Assembly (NCBI GenBank): GCA_958427155.1
Contig: CAUABB010000004.1
Span: 1 to 19,779, forward strand
Source: an uncultured Oscillospiraceae bacterium
GTDB lineage: Bacteria; Bacillota; Clostridia; Oscillospirales; Ruminococcaceae
DNA length: 19,779 nt
Direction: 5' to 3'
Part shown: piece by piece, positions 7,077 to 14,280 of the stretch
How the letters are laid out: each line of letters starts with the position of its first letter
How positions within the stretch are numbered: position 1 is the first letter of the stretch
Program-made: the position numbers and the translations under genes
Notes under the pieces: model-generated
Told to the model about the DNA's origin: nothing
The model's input: only the letters and a program-made list of their open reading frames with translations
Database searches by the model: none

Positions 7077-8447
7077 ATGGTTCAGATGATCAGGTTTTTT
7101 AGAATGTTTGAGAGAACCATTATTTTTACCATTAAGTGCGGCCTGTTTCTGATCCTTTTTGTAACCTTTTACGGCTTGTTTTCTATGATGGCGCCGCAGC
7201 TTCTGCGTCCCAGTCGTACGATGTTTATTACAGTCACCACCTACCTTTTGGCAGCCCTTTTGTTTTTGCGGATTTATGGCGGAGTTCCGCTTGGCGTAAA
7301 AAAAAGCAAGGAGATTATATCATCGGTCGCGCTTGCTTCCTTTTTTACTGATGTAGTTGCGTTTATTGAACTGCTGGTCATGAGTGAGTTTGCTTTGATC
7401 GGCGAATTTTACATGCTGTTTATTGTCTTTTTTATTCAGCTCATGTTAATAATCGTTGGAACCTATTTTGGGAATTACGTTTTCTTTAAACTACATGATC
7501 CGGAAAAAAGTATTTTGGTTTATGCGGACGAAAAGGACGCAAGAGAGTTTCTGGCAAAAGTTGGAAGATATCGCAAACAGTGGAATGTCGATTTTTCTCT
7601 GCCTTATGACACAGAAAACTTATACAAGAGACTTTACCCTTATAAGACGGTATTTTTAATGGGCCTTCCTGCTGGAATTCTTTCAGAAACAGTGGAATTC
7701 TGCTATAAATACACTAAAAATGTTTATGTTGTTCCCCGTTTGTCTGATGTGATTATGAAAAACAGTAAAACTGTGGTCATTGACGATAAAACGGTTTATG
7801 CCTCCTTTGTTTCGGCTTTGTCCACTGAACAGCGGATTGTTAAACGGGCATTGGATCTGTTTATTTCTGTTATTGGAGTAATTGTTGCGAGCCCTTTTAT
7901 GGCAGTTTGCGCACTGGCTGTTAAAATTTGTGATGGAGGGCCAGTTTTTTATAAACAAAAACGGGTAACCGAAAATGGTCGAGAATTTTCTGTTTTAAAG
8001 TTCCGTACCATGATTGTAGACGCTGAAAAAGAGAGCGGGTCGGTTTGGGCTGCTAAGGATGATGACCGTATTACACCTGTAGGAAAAATTCTACGAAAAC
8101 TTCGTTTGGATGAGCTTCCACAGTTGCTCAATATTTTACATGGTGAGATGAGTATTGTAGGGCCGCGTCCAGAACGGGAGGAGCTGATTCGGGAATTTGA
8201 AAAGCAGTATCCAGAGTTCCGCTACCGTCTTAAAGTAAAGGCGGGGTTGACCGGTCTTGCTCAAATTACAGGGAAATATAATACAACCCCGCTGGATAAG
8301 CTGATGATGGATTTGGAATATATTGAAAATTACTCAATTTGGCTTGATTTAAAGCTGATTTTTCAAACGTTTAAAGTCTTTTTTAAATCGGATAGTACCG
8401 AGGGCGTTAAAACAGAAGCGGTTGAGAACGAAGAAAAAGAGCCCTGA
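7077..8447 (+). CDS. Polyprenyl-phosphate sugar phosphotransferase (bacterial sugar transferase)
   Basis: A 456-residue initiating enzyme for exopolysaccharide or other surface glycans. It transfers a sugar 1-phosphate from a UDP-sugar to undecaprenyl phosphate at the cytoplasmic membrane (WbaP/WcaJ type). Four N-terminal membrane helices (about residues 12-135) precede a central soluble part. A re-entrant hydrophobic helix at about 257-280 (DLFISVIGVIVASPFM) then leads to the catalytic domain: VFYKQKRVTENGREFSVLKFRTM, the Asp-Glu dyad D345-E346 in RLDELPQ, and SIVGPRPE near 359-366. ATG 7077 follows a GGGGG-rich ribosome site; ATG 7086 is a possible alternative. Its last codons form the 5' arm of its own terminator. 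No glycosyltransferases, flippase or polymerase adjoin it, so the glycan cannot be named. Confidence 0.92.
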   Translation: MVQMIRFFRMFERTIIFTIKCGLFLILFVTFYGLFSMMAPQLLRPSRTMFITVTTYLLAALLFLRIYGGVPLGVKKSKEIISSVALASFFTDVVAFIELLVMSEFALIGEFYMLFIVFFIQLMLIIVGTYFGNYVFFKLHDPEKSILVYADEKDAREFLAKVGRYRKQWNVDFSLPYDTENLYKRLYPYKTVFLMGLPAGILSETVEFCYKYTKNVYVVPRLSDVIMKNSKTVVIDDKTVYASFVSALSTEQRIVKRALDLFISVIGVIVASPFMAVCALAVKICDGGPVFYKQKRVTENGREFSVLKFRTMIVDAEKESGSVWAAKDDDRITPVGKILRKLRLDELPQLLNILHGEMSIVGPRPEREELIREFEKQYPEFRYRLKVKAGLTGLAQITGKYNTTPLDKLMMDLEYIENYSIWLDLKLIFQTFKVFFKSDSTEGVKTEAVENEEKEP

Positions 8448-8462
8448 TTCGGGGCTCTTTTT
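8434..8462 (+). terminator. Terminator overlapping the end of the sugar phosphotransferase gene
   Basis: AAAAAGAGCCC (8434-8444) pairs with GGGCTCTTTTT (8452-8462). The stop codon TGA (8445-8447) is the first part of the seven-base loop. The sulfatase start lies only 40 bases downstream and no promoter is evident between, so some readthrough may feed the sulfatase. Confidence 0.85.
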
Positions 8463-8501
8463 GTATACCGTAAATGGTTGGACAGAAATGGAGGAAGCCT
8501 T

Positions 8502-9857
8502 TTGAATATTCTGGTTGTGTTTTCCGATCAGCAGCATAAATACGCTTTCGGGAAACGGGATAAAACGTTTATTACACCTCATTTAGACGCTCTTTGTGAT
8601 GAGGGGGTTCTATTTCGTAATGGTTACTCGAACAATCCGGTCTGCGGTCCTTACCGTGGCTGCCTGATGACGGGGCAGTTAACCAGTCGGAGCGGGGTTA
8701 CTCATAACGGAGATCCTCTTCCTGCTGACTGTTATCCTATAGCGCGGGCCTTCAGGGATGCCGGGTACCAAACCTGTTTTGTTGGAAAGTGGCATCTTGG
8801 AGCAGAGGGGGATAATAGAATCCCGGAAGAGCAGCGGGGCGGATTTGAACATTTTATAGGTTACCAGTGTTATAATGGATTTGATCCAAATCCACCCTAT
8901 TGTAACGATGTTTTTTTCTATGATGAAAATAATGTGCGGCATACTTATCAGAAACATCGTACTGATGTGACAACAGATCTTGCGATAGAAAAACTCCGTT
9001 TGATGGGAAAGGAAGGACGCCCGTTCTTTGCCGTTGTTGGTTATCAGGCACCTCATTATCCCGAACAGCCTTCTCCGGCGTATGAGGCGTTATATGATGG
9101 AGTAGTGTTTGAACATACTCCGGATTATAGAGAGGTTGATCCCTATACCCCCACTTTCAGTCCCAAGAGTCCACGACCCTTTGAAAAATGCCCGGACTAC
9201 CGGCGGTATGGTGGAAATATGGCAGAGTATCAAAAATTGTACGCGGCCCTTTGCACACAGATTGACGCGGGGGTCGGGCGGATTGTCGAAACACTGAAAG
9301 AAATTGGGGTTTACGAGGATACTTTAATCGTTTACACCTCGGATCATGGAGATATGCAGGGAAGTCACGGGCTGAAAAATAAAGGCGTCCCCTTTGAAAA
9401 ATCGGCCGGAGTCCCTTTCATTGTCCGTGTGCCTGATGGGCTTAAGGGCGTTGTCAGTGATGAACTTGTTTCTGGGATTGATATTTATCCAACAGTCCTT
9501 GAAGCAGCCGGAATTACAGCACGCACTCACCTTGACGGACACAGCTTGTTCCCTTATTTGAAAGGGGAGATTTCTTCCGTACAGGATCATATTCTTTCCG
9601 AATATATGTTGGGGGAAGAGCCTTGGAGAATGATCCGTACCTCTAAATATAAGTTGGTTTGTACATTGGAAGGGTATCAACCTGTTGCTTTCTACGATAT
9701 GGAGAACGATCCTTATGAACTTCACGACCTGAAAGATCTTCCACAAAATGCTGGTATCATTGGAGAACTTACTCGGAAGTTAAAGGACGAGACTTTTACC
9801 ATAAGGATAAAAACGGTTGATGACCCTACTAATCCGCTCAGGCAGAGTAATTCCTGA
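8502..9857 (+). CDS. Sulfatase family hydrolase (Cys-type active site), no signal peptide
   Basis: A 451-residue member of the S1/alkaline-phosphatase-like sulfatase superfamily. The activation signature CxPxRxxxxTG is intact as C48-G-P50-Y-R52...T57-G58; in anaerobes this Cys is converted to formylglycine by a radical-SAM maturase, which is not in the window. Metal and catalytic elements include D9-Q10-Q11, GKWHLG (96-101) and SDHGDMQGSHG (D281, H282). The substrate could be a sulfated glycan or sulfate ester; phosphonate monoester hydrolases share the motif and are not excluded. There is no signal peptide, so it should be cytoplasmic. I chose TTG 8502 because GGAGGA sits 6 bases upstream and the protein then begins MNILVVFSDQQ, as usual; an in-frame TTG at 8478 has no ribosome site. 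Confidence 0.88.
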   Translation: MNILVVFSDQQHKYAFGKRDKTFITPHLDALCDEGVLFRNGYSNNPVCGPYRGCLMTGQLTSRSGVTHNGDPLPADCYPIARAFRDAGYQTCFVGKWHLGAEGDNRIPEEQRGGFEHFIGYQCYNGFDPNPPYCNDVFFYDENNVRHTYQKHRTDVTTDLAIEKLRLMGKEGRPFFAVVGYQAPHYPEQPSPAYEALYDGVVFEHTPDYREVDPYTPTFSPKSPRPFEKCPDYRRYGGNMAEYQKLYAALCTQIDAGVGRIVETLKEIGVYEDTLIVYTSDHGDMQGSHGLKNKGVPFEKSAGVPFIVRVPDGLKGVVSDELVSGIDIYPTVLEAAGITARTHLDGHSLFPYLKGEISSVQDHILSEYMLGEEPWRMIRTSKYKLVCTLEGYQPVAFYDMENDPYELHDLKDLPQNAGIIGELTRKLKDETFTIRIKTVDDPTNPLRQSNS

Positions 9858-9917
9858 GCAGCTTAAAAGTTTTAACGATGGATAATGATTCTTTTTTGTT
9901 TTTAGTGGAGTGACTTC

Positions 9918-10439
9918 ATGAAAATACAGCTTCCCAAAGTGGGAATGCGGATGGTTAAAACAGTAATCTCCGCTTTTATCAGCGCCATGATTGGCCTTCT
10001 GCGAGGCCAGCCGCCCTTCTACAGCATGATTGCGGCAATTCTCTGTATGCAAAAGGAACCTGCAAAAGGGGTGCAGGTTGCCGTTAATCGGACAATTGGT
10101 ACGCTCATTGGTGGAGCGTTTGGATTTTTGCTTCTTCTGGCGGAAGAATACACAGTTCTGGAAGCGTATACCTTTTGGTATTATCTGGTGGTTTCACTCT
10201 GCCTGATTCCTTTAATTTACTTCACCGTATTGATCCAAAAACCGTCGTCCAGTTATATCACCTGTGTGGTATTTTTAAGCATTACGGTTTCACATGTTTC
10301 TGATGTTAACCCGTATTTATTTGTGTTTAACCGTATCCTTGACACACTGGTTGGTATCTTTGCCTCCCTTGGGATTGACCGGTTATTTCCCTATCGTCCG
10401 CAGAATCCTCAAGAAGAAATAGAACAGGAACAGGAATAA
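9918..10439 (+). CDS. Small FUSC / aromatic-acid-exporter-like membrane protein
   Basis: A 173-residue protein with about four to five membrane helices. The segment MVKTVISAFISAMIGLLRGQPPFYSMIAAILCMQ followed by VNRTIGTLIGGAFGFLLLL, and the later FNRILDTLVGIFASLGIDRLF, match the N-terminal membrane domain of the FUSC/ArAE_1 family, members of which export aromatic carboxylates or have unknown roles. Only the membrane domain is present, and the tail is Glu/Gln-rich. ATG 9918 follows GGAG at good spacing. It lies 60 bases after the sulfatase and is probably co-transcribed with it, but the functional link is unclear. Confidence 0.75.
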   Translation: MKIQLPKVGMRMVKTVISAFISAMIGLLRGQPPFYSMIAAILCMQKEPAKGVQVAVNRTIGTLIGGAFGFLLLLAEEYTVLEAYTFWYYLVVSLCLIPLIYFTVLIQKPSSSYITCVVFLSITVSHVSDVNPYLFVFNRILDTLVGIFASLGIDRLFPYRPQNPQEEIEQEQE

Positions 10440-10458
10440 AAAATATTCGATTGTTTTC

Positions 10459-10486
10459 ACCAAAATTCGCCTCTTGGCATAAGTTG
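10459..10486 (+). promoter_or_regulatory. Possible late-sporulation (sigma-K-like) promoter of the Cys-rich gene
   Basis: AC at 10459-10460, a 17-base gap and CATAAGTTG (10478-10486) resemble the sigma-K pattern AC-N16/17-CATANNNTA with one mismatch. No good sigma-A promoter is seen in the 88 bases between the FUSC-like gene and the Cys-rich gene. This is a short degenerate motif and could be chance. Confidence 0.25.
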
Positions 10487-10490
10487 TAAT

Positions 10491-10508
10491 ACGGGTAAGA
10501 GAACCCGT
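10491..10508 (+). other. 5'-UTR hairpin just upstream of the Cys-rich gene
   Basis: ACGGGT-AAGAGA-ACCCGT is a perfect 6-bp stem with 6-base loop, ending 6 bases before the GGAGG ribosome site (10515-10519). It has no T-tract, so it looks more like an mRNA-stabilising leader structure than a terminator. Confidence 0.45.
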
Positions 10509-10527
10509 AGAGATGGAGGCATTTTTG

Positions 10528-10764
10528 ATGTGTAGTAATAATTGGTTTGGTAATTCTTGTAGTTGTTCCGGAAATTCCGGAACCGAGTCTAGTGTAACAA
10601 CTTTCCTTCCGGTCACGGTTTCTTACAGTGTGACTGCAGCTGGTACTTCTAACTCATCCACCGTTTCTGGTTCAGGTTGTGGATGCAGCTCTAATCGCTC
10701 CGGTTGTGGATGTAGCTCTAATCGTTCCAACTGCGGATGCAGAAGTTGCTGCGGCTGGTGGTAA
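10528..10764 (+). CDS. Small Cys/Gly/Ser-rich repeat protein, unrecognised
   Basis: A 78-residue protein with 11 cysteines and almost no charge except three arginines and one glutamate. The N-terminal part has C2, C11 and C13 in a Ser/Gly/Asn context. The middle (residues 22-47) is a Thr/Ser/Val stretch without Cys. The C-terminal part repeats the nonapeptide GCGCSSNRS about two and a half times (Cys at 51/53, 60/62, 69/71), ending in RSCCGWW. I place the start at ATG 10528, 8 bases after GGAGG; the in-frame ATG at 10513 lies inside that ribosome site. The composition resembles structural spore-coat or crust proteins, and a weak sigma-K-like motif lies upstream, but I cannot assign a family. 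A ribosomally made peptide precursor is less likely since no modification enzymes adjoin it. Confidence 0.7.
   Translation: MCSNNWFGNSCSCSGNSGTESSVTTFLPVTVSYSVTAAGTSNSSTVSGSGCGCSSNRSGCGCSSNRSNCGCRSCCGWW
10675..10746 (+). repeat. 27-bp in-frame tandem repeat in the Cys-rich gene
   Basis: Two 27-base units (10675-10701 and 10702-10728) differ at only two positions, both silent C/T changes in third codon positions, and a degenerate third unit follows (10729-10746). Each encodes GCGCSSNRS. Silent divergence with a conserved peptide suggests selection for the repeat, and the array could change copy number. Confidence 0.8.
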
Positions 10765-10773
10765 ACCTCAAAC

Positions 10774-10795
10774 CCGTCTGCCTTATGGCGGACGG
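10774..10795 (+). other. Hairpin after the Cys-rich gene
   Basis: CCGTCTGCC-TTAT-GGCGGACGG forms a 9-bp stem with one G-T pair, ten bases after the stop codon. No T-tract follows, so it may protect the 3' end; the real terminator is the next hairpin at 10818-10848. Confidence 0.5.
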
Positions 10796-10817
10796 ATACT
10801 TAAACTTCAAAATGCCG

Positions 10818-10848
10818 AAAAAGGCGCGGAAATTTTCCGCGCCTTTTT
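10818..10848. terminator. Rho-independent terminator, probably bidirectional
   Basis: AAAAAGGCGCGG (10818-10829) pairs with CCGCGCCTTTTT (10837-10848), with AAA/TTT pairing continuing inward. A and T tracts flank it. It ends the Cys-rich transcript and could also stop trpS transcription arriving from the minus strand (trpS stop at 10950). Confidence 0.88.
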
Positions 10849-10949
10849 AAAACGAAAATATTATTGGCTAAAATCAACCGATCGAATAAAGTCGAACTTT
10901 TAAAAGAAGAGCCTTGTTTGGCACAACCACGGGGCAGCAGAACGCCTCT

Positions 10950-11966
10950 TTATTTTGCAGGAACAAATCCAACTTTTCGGTAGACTTTACTCAATGTTTT
11001 TTGAGCAATCCGTTGCGCCTTTTCGGCACCTGCAGAGTAAACCTGTTCCAAATAAGCCTTATCTGCGAGCAGGCGCTTGTGTTCCTCACGTACAGGGCGG
11101 AGATGGTCACTTACCGCTTCCCCGACTGCGAGTTTAAAGTCTCCATATCCTTTTCCATCAAATTCCCGTTCCACGTCTTCGAGCGATTTTCCGGTAATAA
11201 CAGAATAAATAGTCATTAAGTTGTTGATTCCATCTTTTCCTTCTGCATAGCGGACAGAAGTGTCAGAGTCGGTGACAGCGCGCTTAAATTTGCGGATAAT
11301 AGTATCCGGCTCGTCCAAAATAGTAATGAATCCATTTGGATTTTCATCCGATTTGGACATTTTTTTGGTGGGATCTGCAAGGGACATAATTTTCGCCCCC
11401 ATTTTGGGAATATACGGTTCCGGCAGGGTGAAAGTTTCACTGTAGGTATTATTAAAACGTACAGCGACATCACGGGTGATTTCAAGATGTTGTTTCTGGT
11501 CGACGCCTACAGGTACTAGGTCAGCCTGATAAAGGAGAATATCTGCCGCCATCAGCGCCGGATAGGTAAACAGCCCAGCGTTGACATTGTCGGCGTGTTT
11601 AGCACTTTTGTCTTTAAACTGAGTCATTCTGGAAAGTTCACCGAACTGTGTATAACAGGACAATACCCAGGCAAGTTCAGCGTGCTGAGGCACATGGCTC
11701 TGGATAAAAACAAGGCTTTTTTCTGGGTCAATTCCACAGGCCAGGAGAGTTGCCAGTGCTGACAGCGTTTGCTGACGAAGCTTTGCAGGTTCCTGACGTA
11801 CGGTAATGGAATGAAGGTCGGCGATCATATAAGCGCAGGTGTACTCTTCCTGTAGAACAACCCAGTTTTTAATCGCTCCCAGATAGTTTCCCAACGTAAA
11901 AACTCCAGTTGGCTGGATGCCGCTGAGAATTATTTTTTTATGGCTGATGTTTTGTGTTTGATCCAC
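10950..11966 (-). CDS. trpS: Tryptophanyl-tRNA synthetase
   Basis: A 338-residue class Ic synthetase that charges tRNA-Trp with tryptophan; the length is typical for bacterial TrpS (about 330). The HIGH-equivalent TLGN lies at residues 24-27 inside SGIQPTGVFTLGNYLGA, the KMSKS loop at 202-206, and the family-typical segments VGVDQKQHLEITRDVA and FTYPALMAADILLYQ are present. The start is GTG 11966, 9 bases after AGGAG. It lies 57 bases downstream of the aminotransferase on the same strand and probably shares its transcript. No T-box is found in that 57-base gap, although many Firmicute trpS genes have one. Confidence 0.96.
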   Translation of the reverse strand: MDQTQNISHKKIILSGIQPTGVFTLGNYLGAIKNWVVLQEEYTCAYMIADLHSITVRQEPAKLRQQTLSALATLLACGIDPEKSLVFIQSHVPQHAELAWVLSCYTQFGELSRMTQFKDKSAKHADNVNAGLFTYPALMAADILLYQADLVPVGVDQKQHLEITRDVAVRFNNTYSETFTLPEPYIPKMGAKIMSLADPTKKMSKSDENPNGFITILDEPDTIIRKFKRAVTDSDTSVRYAEGKDGINNLMTIYSVITGKSLEDVEREFDGKGYGDFKLAVGEAVSDHLRPVREEHKRLLADKAYLEQVYSAGAEKAQRIAQKTLSKVYRKVGFVPAK

Positions 11967-12023
11967 GTTTCTGTTCTCCTTTAAAGGGTTATTTTGACGC
12001 TTCTGTTATTAATTTTAGTGGTT

Positions 12024-13214
12024 TCACAGAGCCCGGGTCATCTCTCCCAAGATTTTGATACCAGTTTCGATCTGTTCATTGCTTGGCATGGAAAAATTAA
12101 GCCGGAACGAATGGGATACCATGGTTTCCTCATGGGGAAGAAAAGCACTTCCCGGTACAACCGCGACTTTTTTGGCAACCGCATCACGCGTAAACTGCAT
12201 CATATCTACCTCTTCTGGAAGTGTTACCCAAAGGAAAAGGCCACCTTGTGGACGGGTGAAAGAGACCCTAGGGTCAAAATATTTGTCCATTTGCTCTAAC
12301 ATATAGTGACATTTTTGCCGGTAGAGGGCACGCAACCGTTCCAGATGCGCGTTAAAATCATACTCGGTGACAAAACGATAGGCAATCATCTGAGCGAGGA
12401 TATTGGTATGTACGTCATTAACCTGCTTTGCAACTACGACTTTTGCAGAAATTTCTTTTGGAAGGCTGAGAAATCCAACGCGGATTCCGGGTGAAAGGAC
12501 CTTAGAAAAGCTGCCCGCGTAAATGACAATTCCGTCTTCGTCTAACGACTTGATGGTGGGAACATCTTCCCCTTCAAACCGCAACGCGCCATATGGGTTG
12601 TCTTCTAAGATCAGAACGCCGTATTTTTTACAAAGTTCGTAAACCGCTTTCCGTTTTTCCAGAGGAGCGGTAATTCCAGATGGATTCTGAAATGTTGGAA
12701 TAGTATAAAAAATTTTGACGTTTTTTTCAGTTTTCAGCGCCTGCTCCAGCTGATCCAGATTGACACCATCTTCATCCAGATCGATTCCTACCAGATTTGT
12801 ATTATAAGCTTTAATAGCGTTAAGTGCGCCGACAAAGCTTGGATTTTCGCACAGGACAGTATCCCCTTCATTACAGAGAACTTTGCAGCTCAGGTCAATT
12901 CCCTGTTGACCACCGGTGACAATAATCGCATCGTCTCGTTCTGGATGAAAACTGTTGATAGCAGGAAGAAGAGTTTCTTTAACATAGTTGCGGAGCGGGA
13001 GATAGCCCTCGGTAATATTATATTGGAGCGCTTCAACCGGTTGATTTTTAAGAATTTCTGCCGTAATTTCCCGGACTGCTTCAACAGGAAATGCATCAGG
13101 AGAAGGATTACCGGCTGCGAAAGAAATGACAGCCGGATCGGCAGTCAATTTAAAAATTTCCCGGATTGCCGAAGCTTTAATAGTCTTGATTCGATCTGAG
13201 AATTGATATTCCAT
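12024..13214 (-). CDS. PLP-dependent aminotransferase, class I/II (LysN/AadAT-like)
   Basis: A 396-residue fold-type I aminotransferase resembling the 2-aminoadipate/LysN and free-standing MocR-like groups. Conserved features are FAAGNPSPDAFP (34-43), VTGGQQGIDL (99-108), the PTFQNPSG motif (173-180), D205 and Y208 in LEDNPYG, and the PLP-binding Lys K238 in SFSKVLSPGIRVG. The amino donor cannot be read from sequence; members act on aromatic, branched-chain or 2-aminoadipate substrates. ATG 13214 follows AGGAGG at 9 bases. It is flanked closely by the NERD gene (41 bases upstream) and trpS (57 bases downstream), and no terminator lies between. An aromatic-amino-acid role beside trpS is possible but unproven. 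Confidence 0.9.
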   Translation of the reverse strand: MEYQFSDRIKTIKASAIREIFKLTADPAVISFAAGNPSPDAFPVEAVREITAEILKNQPVEALQYNITEGYLPLRNYVKETLLPAINSFHPERDDAIIVTGGQQGIDLSCKVLCNEGDTVLCENPSFVGALNAIKAYNTNLVGIDLDEDGVNLDQLEQALKTEKNVKIFYTIPTFQNPSGITAPLEKRKAVYELCKKYGVLILEDNPYGALRFEGEDVPTIKSLDEDGIVIYAGSFSKVLSPGIRVGFLSLPKEISAKVVVAKQVNDVHTNILAQMIAYRFVTEYDFNAHLERLRALYRQKCHYMLEQMDKYFDPRVSFTRPQGGLFLWVTLPEEVDMMQFTRDAVAKKVAVVPGSAFLPHEETMVSHSFRLNFSMPSNEQIETGIKILGEMTRAL

Positions 13215-13255
13215 GAAAATGAACCTCCTTTTATTATTCTACTTAACGCTTTTGC

Positions 13256-13912
13256 CTAAGATTTCACTTTTTTCTTTACATTCTTTTCATGTTCTGCGAT
13301 CTTTTTCTTGTCTGTCACCTGGTTTTTAACAATGGCGTTATAGACTTTTTGGACATCCACTTTGTTATCGGCGTCATAGATCGGTTTTTTTAAGTGCTTC
13401 TTAAACTGCCTGAGTGTCATTACCGGAACACCCCGTGGACAATACAATGTGGTTTTATTGCTGGCAAAAACAACAACACCTTCCACGTTAACGCGATATA
13501 TATTTTCTTTCCGGAAAAGGTGGCGAAGGTTATCAACATGGGTTTTATTTTGAAGGAGAGGATTGTAATGATAGTTACGATCGTCACCAACAACCTGAAG
13601 CCATTTCTCTTCCGCGGGGTTTCCGTAGATAGAACCGGCCCAGTTTTTAGTTTCAATTACCATTACACCAAATGGTGCAATTAAAATATGGTCAATCTGA
13701 GTTGTTTCATCATAAAGAGGAAGATAAACGTCGTTTAAAATTTTAACCTCGCGCAGATGAGAATATTTTTTAAGAGCCCGTAATACCTTCTTTTCTCCCT
13801 TCTTCCCCAGCTTTTTTGTCTTTTTTTTCTTTCGCTGAACCAAATAAATAATTCCGCCAATCAGCAGGATTACCACACAGGCGGCAATGGCAATAAGGGT
13901 ATTCTGATCCAT
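13256..13912 (-). CDS. Membrane-anchored NERD-domain protein (putative nuclease)
   Basis: A 218-residue protein with one N-terminal membrane helix (about residues 6-25), a very basic linker, then a NERD (nuclease-related) domain. The PD-(D/E)xK-type residues are visible as D74 in TQIDHILIAPFG and E87-x-K89 in VMVIETKNWAGSIYG. Downstream are LLQNKTHVDNLRHLF and VVVFAS, also common in the family. The tail is Lys-rich. NERD proteins are presumed to act on DNA, but most lack a known function. ATG 13912 follows AAGGAG at 11 bases. It is the first gene of the apparent operon with the aminotransferase and trpS. Confidence 0.88.
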   Translation of the reverse strand: MDQNTLIAIAACVVILLIGGIIYLVQRKKKKTKKLGKKGEKKVLRALKKYSHLREVKILNDVYLPLYDETTQIDHILIAPFGVMVIETKNWAGSIYGNPAEEKWLQVVGDDRNYHYNPLLQNKTHVDNLRHLFRKENIYRVNVEGVVVFASNKTTLYCPRGVPVMTLRQFKKHLKKPIYDADNKVDVQKVYNAIVKNQVTDKKKIAEHEKNVKKKVKS

Positions 13913-14280
13913 AAAGGGATACGCTCCTTTTAAAAAATTTTTAAAAACAATATTCTAAATAAAAATTTGTTTTAAACGATCCAGTTGAATCTTCTTCTCC
14001 AGCTTTAGCGCATTAGAAAGTAATTTCTGCGGATAGAATAGATAAGAATAAAAACATTATAAAACAAACTAATTTATATTTTAACACAAATTTGTATAAA
14101 AGTACAGGCGCAGAACCATACTATTGTTGCGGAAACCCGCTGCCCGGATAGTCCTGCATTTTTCTGGCTTGAGGCAGACGGGCATTTTCTGCCGGAGCCG
14201 CAGCCCGCAGTAAAAACGGAGCCTTTAGCAGCAGCGGACAATACCGGCGGCTAAAGAATATCATGTAAGGAGTTAAGATT
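13913..14280. other. Intergenic region with AT-rich promoter part and GC-rich hairpin island
   Basis: A 368-base gap between divergent genes. The left part (13913-14100) is very AT-rich and holds the likely NERD promoter and a palindrome, ACAAATTTGT (14085-14094). The right part (about 14108-14256) is GC-rich and has three successive hairpins: GCGG/CCGC (14129-14140), GGCAGA/TCTGCC (14173-14193) and CTTTAGC/GCTAAAG (14223-14256). It is open in one plus frame to TAA 14252 with plausible amino acid composition but no start codon, so I do not call a gene. It could be a structured leader of the DUF378 gene, a small RNA or a gene remnant. Confidence 0.4.
14056..14084 (-). promoter_or_regulatory. 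Possible promoter of the NERD-aminotransferase-trpS operon
   Basis: On the minus strand TTAAAA (14079-14084) and TATAAT (14056-14061) are spaced 17 bases apart. The -35 is weak and the leader would be about 140 bases. Confidence 0.4.

Noticed and set aside
10675..10746. Repeat array considered as a CRISPR or VNTR outside genes
   Set aside because: The units are in frame within a coding gene, directly adjacent without spacers, and differ only by silent changes.
10679..10903. 74-codon ORF overlapping the Cys-rich gene in another frame
   Set aside because: It has no ribosome site, runs through the terminator hairpin, and its Ala/Val-rich start is only the shifted reading of the 27-bp repeat.
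11967..12023. T-box or tryptophan-sensing leader before trpS
   Set aside because: Only 57 bases separate trpS from the aminotransferase stop, and no T-box sequence or terminator stem is present.
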